From a virus, in IMG/VR virus record IMGVR_UViG_3300031612_000039, positions 1 through 32,003 of that record: a stretch of 32,003 nucleotides of DNA; one strand, 5' to 3'. Of the stretch, positions 8,142 through 15,557 are shown piece by piece. The position numbers and the translations under genes are program-made. The first letter of the stretch is position 1, and the number at the start of each line of letters is the position of its first letter. The notes beneath the pieces are model-generated. The model was given only the letters and a program-made list of their open reading frames with translations. It was not told the origin of the DNA and ran no database searches.

Positions 8142-9788
8142 TTATGGTCCCTCCGGTGGTGCTATTCCTCCCGGGGGTTGTACACTACCTATATTCTTAG
8201 CGACTTCTGATCCTACCTTCATCTGTTCCATCATCTGTGCCTGTTCTTGCTGTTTAGCTTCGTTCTTCGCGATCTCTGCTACTTCTCCCGCAGATCTTAT
8301 CCACTTAGCCGGGACACCACTACCATGCAATGTGTCTCGTACCCCGACAGCAGCATCTATTGTGTGTCTGACGTTTGGATCAATAGCAGATATGTTTGCA
8401 ATGAGTGACGCAGCTTCAAGTAACCTCTGACCTTTCTGGCGTTCTAGCGCATCGTGCAGTGGAGACTCAAATACAAACTCAACATTGCGGTCTTTTAGTT
8501 CGTCCGGGACCTCATACGGGCTACCAAACACTCCGTTTTCCAACAACATCTCGAACGTGTTCTCACATATCGGAGTATTCGACTCTGATTCCATCGGCTC
8601 AAAGAGTGGCAACGCATTGCGGATATATTCTTCTACTCTCTTCCCGGTTTCAAACGCTGTCATCTCTACATCTTGTGGAGGTAGTGATAATTTATCTAAA
8701 AAGAAAGCCTTGACTAGCTGATCCTGTAAAGTATCAGCCATCATAAATCCTGTTGGTAGTCCTGATTTATCAACCGTTAGCGGTCTTAACACTTCCCCTA
8801 ACCGTTCATCATATTCTGAGTCAACCCAAGTTAATCCTCCTGCCATTAAGTTCACATCTGATCTTAATGCGCCCTTCACACCGAGTAGTGGGGGATTGGT
8901 AGACTTTTCTCCAGCCTCCAGTAATGTTATTGTCATTTCCTGAAGAGTTCGTGCATCAGATAAGGCTACGACTGTTGCTGGGGAATAAGCGTACTGCGAC
9001 CCTGATACGGTCTGCCATCTCGGTATAATATATTCTTGTCTTTTGGAACCTACTTCTTCCATGATGTGGTTGTTTTCGGTATCAAAGTAGACACCTACGA
9101 ACGGAGTCTTTATATCCTCTGCAAAAGGACCTGATACTTCAACTGGCATAATCGCATGCCATACTTTAATCTTCTCGTTTGAGTGTCCGTTTTTAATCTT
9201 AGTGTGGACCTCCTCGTGGCAGCTCTTTGGGAATAATTTCACCAATTCTGCTGCAGTAGGCTCCCACTTACGGAACACCGTAGCTATCTTGTTGTCTGTA
9301 TCAGCCACCCAAGCTACATCTCTTAGGTGCCAGCACCTATACAGTAACCCGTTAGCTGTACTGTTTAACGAAAGTTGTATTACATCCTGTCCGAACGCTG
9401 CGAAATCGTGATCGCCTTGCTTCATCGCGATAACAAACTGTGTATCTTTATGATACATCGCCTTACGCATCCTATCTTCTGCTTTTTCTAACCACCTCTT
9501 AGCTTCCGTGCCTACCGTGTCCCAATTTTCTACCTGTATATGGAACCACTTCTTACTCGTAGGCCGTAGCATACCACTAAAGGCATTACCTAGATCACGA
9601 CGGACCATCAGTGGAAAACCCGTAGCAAGATCAGACGCGAAGTCTTCTCCTAGAGTTCTGTCCACGGTAAAGTCTGCACGTTCCGGGTAAAAGTTGGATG
9701 CTATTTCTTGCCAGTAATACATCAGGCTACCCCGGTTACCGAATAGCTGCATCCCTTGTTGTTTTATGAACGCTTCTTTTGATTGCAT
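8142..9788 (-). CDS. Head-tail connector (portal) protein, podovirus type
   Basis: 548 residues, the usual size of the podovirus connector family (Head-tail_con). Visible hallmarks: MYYWQEIASNFYPERADFT near residue 23; ATGFPLMVRRDLGNAFSGML; FRKWEPTAAELVKLFP; YIIPRWQTVSGSQYAYSPAT followed by ALSDARTLQEM, the conserved GSxYGxSPAxxALxDxxTLN-like motif; and the helix TAFETGKRVEEY. The Gln/Pro-rich end is expected to be disordered. Twelve copies form the ring through which DNA is packaged and ejected. It lies four bases after the 179-residue gene and upstream of the Bbp19-like and scaffold genes. Confidence 0.93.
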   Translation of the reverse strand: MQSKEAFIKQQGMQLFGNRGSLMYYWQEIASNFYPERADFTVDRTLGEDFASDLATGFPLMVRRDLGNAFSGMLRPTSKKWFHIQVENWDTVGTEAKRWLEKAEDRMRKAMYHKDTQFVIAMKQGDHDFAAFGQDVIQLSLNSTANGLLYRCWHLRDVAWVADTDNKIATVFRKWEPTAAELVKLFPKSCHEEVHTKIKNGHSNEKIKVWHAIMPVEVSGPFAEDIKTPFVGVYFDTENNHIMEEVGSKRQEYIIPRWQTVSGSQYAYSPATVVALSDARTLQEMTITLLEAGEKSTNPPLLGVKGALRSDVNLMAGGLTWVDSEYDERLGEVLRPLTVDKSGLPTGFMMADTLQDQLVKAFFLDKLSLPPQDVEMTAFETGKRVEEYIRNALPLFEPMESESNTPICENTFEMLLENGVFGSPYEVPDELKDRNVEFVFESPLHDALERQKGQRLLEAASLIANISAIDPNVRHTIDAAVGVRDTLHGSGVPAKWIRSAGEVAEIAKNEAKQQEQAQMMEQMKVGSEVAKNIGSVQPPGGIAPPEGP

Positions 9789-9791
9789 GTA

Positions 9792-10331
9792 TTAAGCTCC
9801 CAGAGAATCGCCTTCGCTACTAGATAACATCGTGCTTGAACGTCCTCCCGTCGCGCGTTGTTTTCTAATACTTAGTTTCTTAGCGTTCTTCAGGCGATCA
9901 CTATCTTGCATCGGGAGAGCTGTCGCCTCCGGTGTGCTACTAGCATTCGGCAGAATTATATCTCCACCTGTTTTCATCGCTGTGCTTAATAGGCTTGCTC
10001 CTACACTACCCGCCCCTATGACATTAGACGCAGTAAATGCACTACTAGCCGCGCTACTAGCGACGGGCGCTAGTGATGCTAATGACAGCCCTGTACCTGC
10101 GCTTGCCGCCGCACCAGCTCCTGCTAATGAAGTCCCTGCTCCAGTGAACGCGGCTACCTGAGAAGCCATAGTCATCGCACTTGCTCCGGTTCCGATAGCT
10201 CCCGCACCAGCAGTGAGTCCCGTAGCAGCTCCCAAAGCAGACCCTATCGATCCTATCGCTCCTAGCGCTGCAGTCCCGGCGCTGGCTAACATACTGCCTG
10301 CCGCCACAGCTATTGGGATCATAAACGGCAT
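9792..10331 (-). CDS. Ala/Gly/Ser-rich small virion-like protein with GGRxST tail
   Basis: 179 residues. Residues 1-115 are low-complexity Ala/Gly/Ser with Val/Ile/Leu, hydrophobic enough to act as membrane-seeking or loosely packed helices. After that comes a charged segment (DRLKNAKKLSIRKQRATG) and the end GGRSSTMLSSSEGDSLGA. The C-terminal GGRxST-(M/L)LS...LG pattern also ends the neighbouring 70-residue protein. No enzyme motif is seen. Position between large terminase and connector suggests a minor virion component, possibly ejected. Function unknown. Confidence 0.55.
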   Translation of the reverse strand: MPFMIPIAVAAGSMLASAGTAALGAIGSIGSALGAATGLTAGAGAIGTGASAMTMASQVAAFTGAGTSLAGAGAAASAGTGLSLASLAPVASSAASSAFTASNVIGAGSVGASLLSTAMKTGGDIILPNASSTPEATALPMQDSDRLKNAKKLSIRKQRATGGRSSTMLSSSEGDSLGA

Positions 10332-10332
10332 C

Positions 10333-10545
10333 TTAACCGCCGCCTAGCTTTTCATCCGACAGTAGAGTACTCCCTCTTCCTCCTGTCTTAGCGCTTGCCA
10401 TTGTCGCTCTACGTCTCGCGACTTTCGTGACATCCTTATCATCCTTCGGTGCGAGTTTGTTTCTTCGCTCTAATTCTTCCGCCGCGAGTACAGCGCGACT
10501 CTTTGGTTTTGGTTTTTTCGGTGGTCCTGAAAACATACTTGGCAT
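10333..10545 (-). CDS. Small basic protein with GGRxST tail
   Basis: 70 residues, very Lys/Arg-rich (PPKKPKPKSRAVLAAEELER, then KVARRRATMASAKTGGRGST). It ends GGRGSTLLSDEKLGGG, the same tail as the adjacent 179-residue protein. Short proteins ending GRxSTLL...LG occur near the connector in many phages; their role is unknown. A strong AAGGAGG precedes ATG 10545, and a promoter-like site lies just upstream. One base separates its stop from the next start. Confidence 0.6.
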   Translation of the reverse strand: MPSMFSGPPKKPKPKSRAVLAAEELERRNKLAPKDDKDVTKVARRRATMASAKTGGRGSTLLSDEKLGGG

Positions 10546-10569
10546 ACACCCTCCTTAGATTAAGTTGCT

Positions 10570-10598
10570 AAAGTAACACAATTGTACGCATAGATTAA
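10570..10598 (-). promoter_or_regulatory. Candidate late promoter before the connector unit (TATGCG class)
   Basis: On the minus strand TTAATC (10598-10593), a 17-base spacer beginning TATGCG (10592-10587) and TACTTT (10575-10570). The hexamers are weak on their own; the call rests on alignment with the sites at 6895-6923 and 14218-14246. RNA would start near 10563 and include the AAGGAGG of the 70-residue gene. It lies in the 56-base gap after the large terminase stop (TGA at 10604-10602). Confidence 0.38.
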
Positions 10599-10601
10599 GT
10601 A

Positions 10602-12194
10602 TCAACGCGATCTCCTGTTAGCCTTTACTTTGTGTCTCGACCCCATGTTTACTTTAGGGTCTCTTCCTGCAGCGCCACCAACCCACCCACCTGCTAGGTT
10701 TGCTTGGAGCACCCCATCGTAGTAACACATAATTACTGCATCACCTTCATCTGTCGAACGTCCTAATCTCTTGCAGACATCCTCCTTAGACTCTACTGCC
10801 ATCGAAGCTCCGTGCATCTTTCCCTTGACTTTATATGAGGGAGCACACAGATCAGCTTTGAGGGTTACGCTTGGAGGTAAAGATACCATCGAGCCCCCGG
10901 GTTGTGAGGGGTCTAACGCTTCCCTAAGTTTCCAGAAGGCTTCGGTCCTCACGTTGGTAAAAGAAAACTTACCATCCTTGGATTTCTTAATACTACCTTT
11001 AACTCCCATGTAAGCCATCGCGTCAATGCCGTTCTTCATCAAGTGTCCGTAACAATCGGCACCCCAACCGCCGCCGACATCTACTATCACCTTCGCGTTG
11101 TCTCTTCTTTCTGATACTACCCGGCCTGCTTGTTTCTTAGCGTCCGATATCTCGTTCCCGGGCACCACCGTAGCTTTGTTGAACCACCCGTCATGTCTTG
11201 TCTGTATCACGTACTTATCTTTAGCAATCGCGATATCTACTCCCATCGCACACATCGGTACTCCTGCTGGTATCTCCGGGGTCCATCTCTTCTGTGCGTC
11301 GGTTACCCACTGAGTAGGTATCACCTGCCAAGGGTTATCTCGTAATGCGGTACCAAAGTCTCCGTCTCTATACGCTGCTCTCAATTCTTGTGGGAGTGAA
11401 TCTAAGTTAGCTTGATAGTCTGTAGTGTTCATCAGGTCTGGATTGTCCTGCAGAGACGCGGGTAAGTAAGTTCTCGAACGAGCATACACTTCTCTTCCGT
11501 CTACCCAGTGGGGCCCTCGCCCGTCCACCTCTATCTCCTGATCCTGACTTGTCGTGTACCATCTCAACTCTCCGGGTTTAGCCGGTTTAGTATGTTGTGG
11601 ATCTAACCACGCAGACCATCGTTCTACTACCCATAGTCCTTCTGGTCTAGTCGGCGGGTTTCCACCACAGACCACCCGGCATCTCTGTCCCTTAGTAACT
11701 GTCCTGTTCCATGCGATAATGAATTCATACTGGGATCTTTCAAAGTCTGATACCTCATCGAAGTAGTACAGATCTCTTGGGATGCCCTTGTACTTCTGCT
11801 TATCCTTCTCTTCGTTGCATCCACCTAGGGCTACCAGTTTACCGTAGGGCCTACGCCATACTCCGGCTTGAATACCACCCCAGCCGTCTCTGTTGCCTAT
11901 GATCGCTTCCATCCTATCTACCAGTTCGTTCACCTCTTTACTGGTGCGTCGTAGTATCAAAGATCTTGTGTGCGCTGTCAGGGCTAACCCAATTCCTAGA
12001 TCTGTCTTACCCCCTCCTGCTTGTCCTCCATAGAACAGCTCATCCGCCTTGCAGAAGTATGCCTCGGTTTGTGGACCGGGGTTAGGAACCCATATCTGTT
12101 CCTTAACACTCTCGTTAACCATTGCATTGAGTAGTTCCTCTTCTTCTGCAGGAACCCCCTCTAGTACGTCGAGTATCTCTTTCAGGCTATTCAC
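10602..12194 (-). CDS. Terminase large subunit
   Basis: 530 residues. The ATPase half shows Walker A GGQAGGGKT at 56-64, an SLILRRTSKEV segment, and Walker B YYFDEVSDFE near 145. The nuclease half starts with MCAMGVDIAIAKDKYVI (first catalytic Asp), then KVIVDVGGGWGADCYGHL (second acidic site) and a later conserved RxxxxWKLREALDP area and GDAVIMCYYDG end. It is the motor that cuts concatemeric DNA and pumps it through the connector. The small subunit is four genes upstream rather than adjacent, with virion-like genes between them. Confidence 0.95.
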   Translation of the reverse strand: MNSLKEILDVLEGVPAEEEELLNAMVNESVKEQIWVPNPGPQTEAYFCKADELFYGGQAGGGKTDLGIGLALTAHTRSLILRRTSKEVNELVDRMEAIIGNRDGWGGIQAGVWRRPYGKLVALGGCNEEKDKQKYKGIPRDLYYFDEVSDFERSQYEFIIAWNRTVTKGQRCRVVCGGNPPTRPEGLWVVERWSAWLDPQHTKPAKPGELRWYTTSQDQEIEVDGRGPHWVDGREVYARSRTYLPASLQDNPDLMNTTDYQANLDSLPQELRAAYRDGDFGTALRDNPWQVIPTQWVTDAQKRWTPEIPAGVPMCAMGVDIAIAKDKYVIQTRHDGWFNKATVVPGNEISDAKKQAGRVVSERRDNAKVIVDVGGGWGADCYGHLMKNGIDAMAYMGVKGSIKKSKDGKFSFTNVRTEAFWKLREALDPSQPGGSMVSLPPSVTLKADLCAPSYKVKGKMHGASMAVESKEDVCKRLGRSTDEGDAVIMCYYDGVLQANLAGGWVGGAAGRDPKVNMGSRHKVKANRRSR

Positions 12195-12214
12195 TTACAC
12201 CTGTTCCTGACAAT

Positions 12215-12559
12215 TTAAACTGTCGAGTGGACGTAACCTATCTGCATCCCAACAGCAGTACCGCTTCCAAGCGTACAGTTGAGAGCCTCGTTGGCTGCCG
12301 TCTCAAACCAACCATTGGGGTTGTACGGCAACACTAGGGACTCCAATGTCGCAAATCCCATCAACGGCATAATCGCTGTAGTTGCTGAATTGAACTGTAC
12401 GGTGTTAGCTCCCCCGGCGCAGTTTAATGCCAGCCATACCACTCTGATCTTGACGTTGGCTGCTGCTGCGGCTACTAGTGCTTGAGCGCTTCCTGTTGCT
12501 GGGTTAACGGTAGCTATTATCGTTCCGCTTTTATGTCTTGCTATATTCGATCCTGCCAT
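12215..12559 (-). CDS. Small beta-rich protein between terminase genes
   Basis: 114 residues, Ala/Val/Thr/Asn-rich with predicted strands (IRVVWLALNCAGGANTVQFN, LESLVLPYNPNGWFET, MQIGYVHST). The look is of a small all-beta virion protein such as a decoration or fibre-associated subunit. Similar short proteins are often coded near head genes, but I cannot name a family. An AAGGAGAT ribosome site precedes ATG 12559. The virion role is inferred. Confidence 0.5.
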   Translation of the reverse strand: MAGSNIARHKSGTIIATVNPATGSAQALVAAAAANVKIRVVWLALNCAGGANTVQFNSATTAIMPLMGFATLESLVLPYNPNGWFETAANEALNCTLGSGTAVGMQIGYVHSTV

Positions 12560-12572
12560 AAGTTATCTCCTT

Positions 12573-12665
12573 TTAGCCTTGCGCCAACATATATGGCTTC
12601 TTCTTCTTAGCTGGGACCGGCGGTCTTCCTCGTTTCTTACCGTATGTACCTTTTCCTTGGGGCAT
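12573..12665 (-). CDS. 30-residue basic protein (MPQGKGTYGKKRGRPP type)
   Basis: A 30-codon frame reads MPQGKGTYGKKRGRPPVPAK, then a Lys run and PYMLAQG. Short phage proteins starting MP-x-GKGTYGxxxGRPPKK recur in many tailed phages. The AT-hook-like KRGRPP core is visible and would suit DNA or RNA minor-groove binding. AGGAG sits eight bases before ATG 12665, and its stop lies in the leader of the 114-residue gene. Function unknown; too short for routine gene callers. Confidence 0.68.
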   Translation of the reverse strand: MPQGKGTYGKKRGRPPVPAKKKKPYMLAQG

Positions 12666-12696
12666 ATTATTTCTCCTATCTATATGTATATTCAGG

Positions 12697-12723
12697 GAGG
12701 GACCCTCGTGAGAAGGCCCCCTC
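12697..12723 (-). other. Composite stem-loop after the jelly-roll gene
   Basis: GAGGG and CCCTC pair around an inner CC/GG and CTC/GAG stem with small bulges, 17 bases past the stop codon of the 269-residue gene. No T-run follows on the minus strand, so it may be an mRNA 3' stabiliser or a Rho-dependent pause rather than an intrinsic terminator. Confidence 0.4.
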
Positions 12724-12739
12724 GCAAGTGGCTACTTAA

Positions 12740-13549
12740 TTAAGCAGCACCCCCAACAGCAGCCCGGTCCATTGATACGTATATGTAATCAACGTCTAGG
12801 GTATAAGAATCCGTACCACTCAAGTTACTGGTGTATACGACAGGGCATAGATCTGTAGCTGGAGTAAGTGCTCCTGTCATAGCTGTTCCAACAGGAAGTC
12901 CATTACGGAAGAACTTAGCCACACCTAACACGTCTATCTCGACTCTTAGTGTTTCATAATCAGCCGCAACCGGAGAAGCTGCTGAGTCTTGTTCAGTCGC
13001 ATCTGTGTTAGCAGCTACACCTACCATTCTCCAAGTGTCAGTGGTAGCTGCTGTATCGAACATCCAGCCTACTGCATCTGAAGCGTTAGTCGTGAATGTA
13101 GTTCCGCTTAGTGTTACTGGAGCTTCAACTCCGGTAGCTACATCAGTGAACCCTACAAAGGTGTAAGCGTTAGTGATACGTGAGTGTTTGATCCTTGTTT
13201 CAAATACAAGGTTGTCATTACTCGCTTGCCACTGTAGTGCGCCGTTTACGGTTACCGCATCAGCAGCTACCCCGGAACCTGCGTTACCAGTAGTCAACCG
13301 AGCAACTCCGCCTATCCCACCAGCTAATATAGCTGCTGTTGCTTGAGCATCTGATCCTTCTGCAGATAGCCAGTTATCCGTTGATAGTGTATCCCCAACG
13401 AAGTCATCTAACAGTACTGCGGTGTACGGTGAAGGAACTAGGAACTGATTGCCCTTTGATCCAACTCCTAAACCTTGCTTGGCTAGTACGTTCTCATTGT
13501 GATCCACGCCTAACTTACGTCCATATATGTTATGTAAAAATGCTGTCAT
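12740..13549 (-). CDS. Concanavalin/laminin-like jelly-roll virion protein
   Basis: 269 residues. After a 40-residue N-terminal stretch (FLHNIYGRKLGVDHNENVLA) comes LLDDFVGDTLSTDNW, the usual opening of lectin-like jelly-roll domains. Alternating strands follow (NLVFETRIKHSRITNAYTFV, TDTWRMVGVAANTD, YETLRVEIDVLGVAKFFRNG), and the domain ends SYTLDVDYIYVSMDR. Such domains in phage heads or fibres bind sugars or decorate capsids. The start overlaps the small terminase stop (ATGA). Fold by pattern; virion location inferred. Confidence 0.62.
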   Translation of the reverse strand: MTAFLHNIYGRKLGVDHNENVLAKQGLGVGSKGNQFLVPSPYTAVLLDDFVGDTLSTDNWLSAEGSDAQATAAILAGGIGGVARLTTGNAGSGVAADAVTVNGALQWQASNDNLVFETRIKHSRITNAYTFVGFTDVATGVEAPVTLSGTTFTTNASDAVGWMFDTAATTDTWRMVGVAANTDATEQDSAASPVAADYETLRVEIDVLGVAKFFRNGLPVGTAMTGALTPATDLCPVVYTSNLSGTDSYTLDVDYIYVSMDRAAVGGAA

Positions 13550-14211
13550 AATTTAATCTCCTTAGTTACAATTGTAGAATTCCCTTGTACTTCCTCAGTT
13601 GACACATCTACTGTGTCTTCTTTAGCTCTCAATGCGCTGTTCAGCACGAACGCTAATCTCCTACCCTTATCGTGTAGTGACATCTCTGCCATCTCGATTG
13701 GTCCTCCTCCCTTCCCGGTTACTTCATGCTTCTCACTCGGAAAGAGTCCTAGGACCTTGGATAACGATTCGAGCGCAGGCATCTTCGGTATGAACTTATA
13801 CTTGAATGTTCTCCTGAAGTTCTTGTCTGCGCCTTCCTCTGTGTAATCAAAGCCAGCGATGCATGCTGCCATATCATCATCTAACTCATGTATATCTTTA
13901 GCGGTACCGTCTTCCTTAAACATTCTCCTTGGATCGAAGTACGCTATCCGGGCATACTCCTTCAAGTTACGGTTCTCGGTTATCTTCAACTTCCGCGCGT
14001 CTGCCTTCCTTCTTCTCTCGATCTCAACCGTTACCGCGTACTCTCGAGGTATCGTGCTGTTGGTATACCCGGCAGCTCTCGCGGCCCGGGAGGCATTCAT
14101 ATCTACCATGTACTCGTCGACGTACTTCTGGCCTTTCGCTGATATCGGCTTAGGTTCACGGTCCTCACTAATACTAGGAGGTATCAGGTCGTCGATGTCA
14201 GTATCGCTCAT
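13546..14211 (-). CDS. Terminase small subunit
   Basis: 221 residues. KGQKYVDEYMVDMNASRAAR followed by AAGYTNST is the helix-turn-helix signature of the Terminase_2 small subunit family. ARIAYFDPRRMFKEDG and KYKFIPKMPALESLSKVLGL also match the family. The protein recognises the packaging site and regulates the large subunit. Only seven bases separate a promoter-like -10 element (14218-14223) from the ATG, and no Shine-Dalgarno is present, so the message may be leaderless. Overlaps the next gene by ATGA. Confidence 0.9.
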   Translation of the reverse strand: MSDTDIDDLIPPSISEDREPKPISAKGQKYVDEYMVDMNASRAARAAGYTNSTIPREYAVTVEIERRRKADARKLKITENRNLKEYARIAYFDPRRMFKEDGTAKDIHELDDDMAACIAGFDYTEEGADKNFRRTFKYKFIPKMPALESLSKVLGLFPSEKHEVTGKGGGPIEMAEMSLHDKGRRLAFVLNSALRAKEDTVDVSTEEVQGNSTIVTKEIKL

Positions 14212-14217
14212 AAGCCG

Positions 14218-14246
14218 ACAATATCGATATATCGCGCATATATCAA
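14218..14246 (-). promoter_or_regulatory. Candidate late promoter for the terminase unit (TATGCG class)
   Basis: On the minus strand TTGATA (14246-14241), a 17-base spacer starting TATGCG (14240-14235) and TATTGT (14223-14218). The first 12 bases (TTGATATATGCG) are identical to the capsid-promoter copy. The -35 overlaps the stop codon of the preceding gene. RNA would start at about the A of the small terminase ATG. A 7-bp hairpin GATATAT/ATATATC and the palindrome CGATATATCG are embedded in the spacer. Confidence 0.5.
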
Positions 14247-14551
14247 GGCTTTGCTGTACCAGAAGAACTGTCCTCAGCTACCCGTCGTCGGGAACGGAGA
14301 ACTGACGATATGTCACGGTCTATCGAGTCTAACTCCTCTTCCAGATGTCTCAAGTGTCTGCGGTCCGGGATCGTTGCCACCCATCCTTGCTGCTCTGATA
14401 TATCTTTGTAGAGCACATCTCGCTGGTTCTCTAGACTCGTAAGCAGATTCTCATACACTACTGTCAGGTCACTGGTCCCCTGACCTCGGTTAATCTTCTC
14501 CCGGTACGGCGGGAACATCGCATCTAACACTTTGTGCAAAAATTTACTCAT
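14243..14551 (-). CDS. Unknown helical protein
   Basis: 102 residues, mostly charged helix (ENLLTSLENQRDVLYKDISE, RRHLRHLEEELDSIDRDISS), likely a coiled coil. Starts MSKFLHKVLDAMFPPYREKI. No signal peptide, no known motif that I recognise. The start overlaps the previous gene by ATGA. Its neighbours (HNH, small terminase) suggest a packaging-time role, but this is a guess. Confidence 0.55.
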   Translation of the reverse strand: MSKFLHKVLDAMFPPYREKINRGQGTSDLTVVYENLLTSLENQRDVLYKDISEQQGWVATIPDRRHLRHLEEELDSIDRDISSVLRSRRRVAEDSSSGTAKP

Positions 14552-14769
14552 ACTATTACTCCTAGTTTATCGCTCGGCTTTTCGCTGTCCGTGGGCAGCA
14601 TGTCCTTCTCGTGCAGTATCGTTCTGAGGCCCGAGGACCGCAGCTCAGAACCGTAGCTAACTTCCCACAGTGTGTCATCAATTAGTCCTAGTAGCTGACC
14701 TTGGACCGCAGTTACCTTGTCTCTTACCATCAGCCACGTCATGAATTTATCTCCGGTCATCATTAACAT
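14548..14769 (-). CDS. Unknown small protein
   Basis: 73 residues starting MLMMTGDKFMTWLMVRDKVT. Helical N-terminal half, then a polar tail. GAGGAG lies six bases before ATG 14769, supporting this start. No family recognised. It is in an overlapping run between the HNH gene and the 102-residue gene. Confidence 0.55.
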   Translation of the reverse strand: MLMMTGDKFMTWLMVRDKVTAVQGQLLGLIDDTLWEVSYGSELRSSGLRTILHEKDMLPTDSEKPSDKLGVIV

Positions 14770-14790
14770 CTTATCTCCTCTGTTAGATTA

Positions 14791-15180
14791 CTATGTCCCT
14801 AGCCTCTTGTACTTCTCTTTCCGCGCGGCAGAGTCATACACTCGTGCCCGGTGTCTGTTCCTATTGGCCCTCGTTCTCTTCCCATCCTCTACCGGGCCTT
14901 TTCTATTCTTGTACGCTTGAGCCCGGGTATTGCACTGCAAATGGCTATACGCGATGTTATCGACATCAAAGAACATCTTAGCCGCCTCCTCGTGGTTCAG
15001 CCAGTCTATCTTGTGCTCGATGCTGAACGTCTCCCGGGTAAGCGCTTCCTTGCATCGGTAACAGGTATGCCCTGCAGCAATAGCCTGACTGAACAGGAGA
15101 TCCTTTGTAAGCCGGTAGTATGCGTTTGAAAAGCTCTCGCCTAGTATCTTTGTCTTCCTCGCGTATGCCCGGTATCCCAT
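14791..15180 (-). CDS. HNH endonuclease
   Basis: 129 residues with a zinc-supported HNH fold: Cys40-x2-Cys43 (CYRC), then the catalytic FSIEHKIDW with His56, Asn75 and His80 in DVDNIAYSHLQCN, with Cys83 close by. The C-terminus is Arg/Lys-rich (RTRANRNRHRARVYD). HNH nucleases coded next to the terminase often work with the large subunit in cutting at packaging ends; free-standing homing activity is the alternative. AAAGGAAG precedes ATG 15180 at good spacing, so this start is firm. Confidence 0.85.
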   Translation of the reverse strand: MGYRAYARKTKILGESFSNAYYRLTKDLLFSQAIAAGHTCYRCKEALTRETFSIEHKIDWLNHEEAAKMFFDVDNIAYSHLQCNTRAQAYKNRKGPVEDGKRTRANRNRHRARVYDSAARKEKYKRLGT

Positions 15181-15274
15181 ATACTTCCTTTAAGAAGTTA
15201 GTAGCGGACCTGCCCCGAGCGGATGAGATACCATTCAAGGTCGTACCCATCGTTACCCGATACAGGCCCTATTA

Positions 15275-15490
15275 CTATTGTAGGGTTACCCGGTAAAAGA
15301 TCAAGGTGTACTCGCCTTGATCATCCCATTCAAACTCCCGGGCTGCTTCAACCTCCTCATGTTCACCCAGCGCTGACATAACCCGGACATTCATCCAAGG
15401 TGGCACTGGCATCTCTCTCCCCTCTTCGGAGAAGATGAAATCATCGCGGTCCACGGGCATCCATGATGTCCACTTATCGAGAACCTTCAT
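15275..15490 (-). CDS. Unknown small acidic protein
   Basis: 71 residues from ATG 15490 (MKVLDKWTSWMPVDRDDFIF). Acidic, with a C-terminal strand pair (EFEWDDQGEYTLIFYRVTL). GGAGAG eight bases upstream supports this start; an upstream GTG at 15544 would add 18 residues but has no ribosome site at a useful distance. No family recognised. First full gene after the repeat-rich gap that follows the primase-helicase. Confidence 0.55.
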   Translation of the reverse strand: MKVLDKWTSWMPVDRDDFIFSEEGREMPVPPWMNVRVMSALGEHEEVEAAREFEWDDQGEYTLIFYRVTLQ

Positions 15491-15512
15491 AATATATCTC
15501 TCCGTAGAGTAG

Positions 15513-15557
15513 TTAAAACCGTGAGCAGCTCTCTTGATTATCACTAGCCGTGCTCAT
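15513..15557 (-). CDS. Possible 14-codon leader peptide
   Basis: ATG 15557 opens MSTASDNQESCSRF then TAA. An ideal AAGGAG sits six bases upstream, inside a GA-repeat. The strength of this site with so short a frame suggests a leader peptide that sets translation of the 71-residue gene 23 bases further on, or simple decay of an older gene. Sequence evidence is only the ribosome site plus frame. Confidence 0.3.
   Translation of the reverse strand: MSTASDNQESCSRF

Noticed and set aside
14978-15250. 90-residue minus-strand frame upstream of and overlapping the HNH gene
   Set aside because: No ribosome site at its start, and most of it runs out of frame through the HNH gene, whose start at 15180 has a good AAAGGAAG and whose motifs are clear.
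15490-15544. GTG start at 15544 for the 71-residue gene
   Set aside because: No ribosome site at usable distance; GGAGAG fits ATG 15490 instead.
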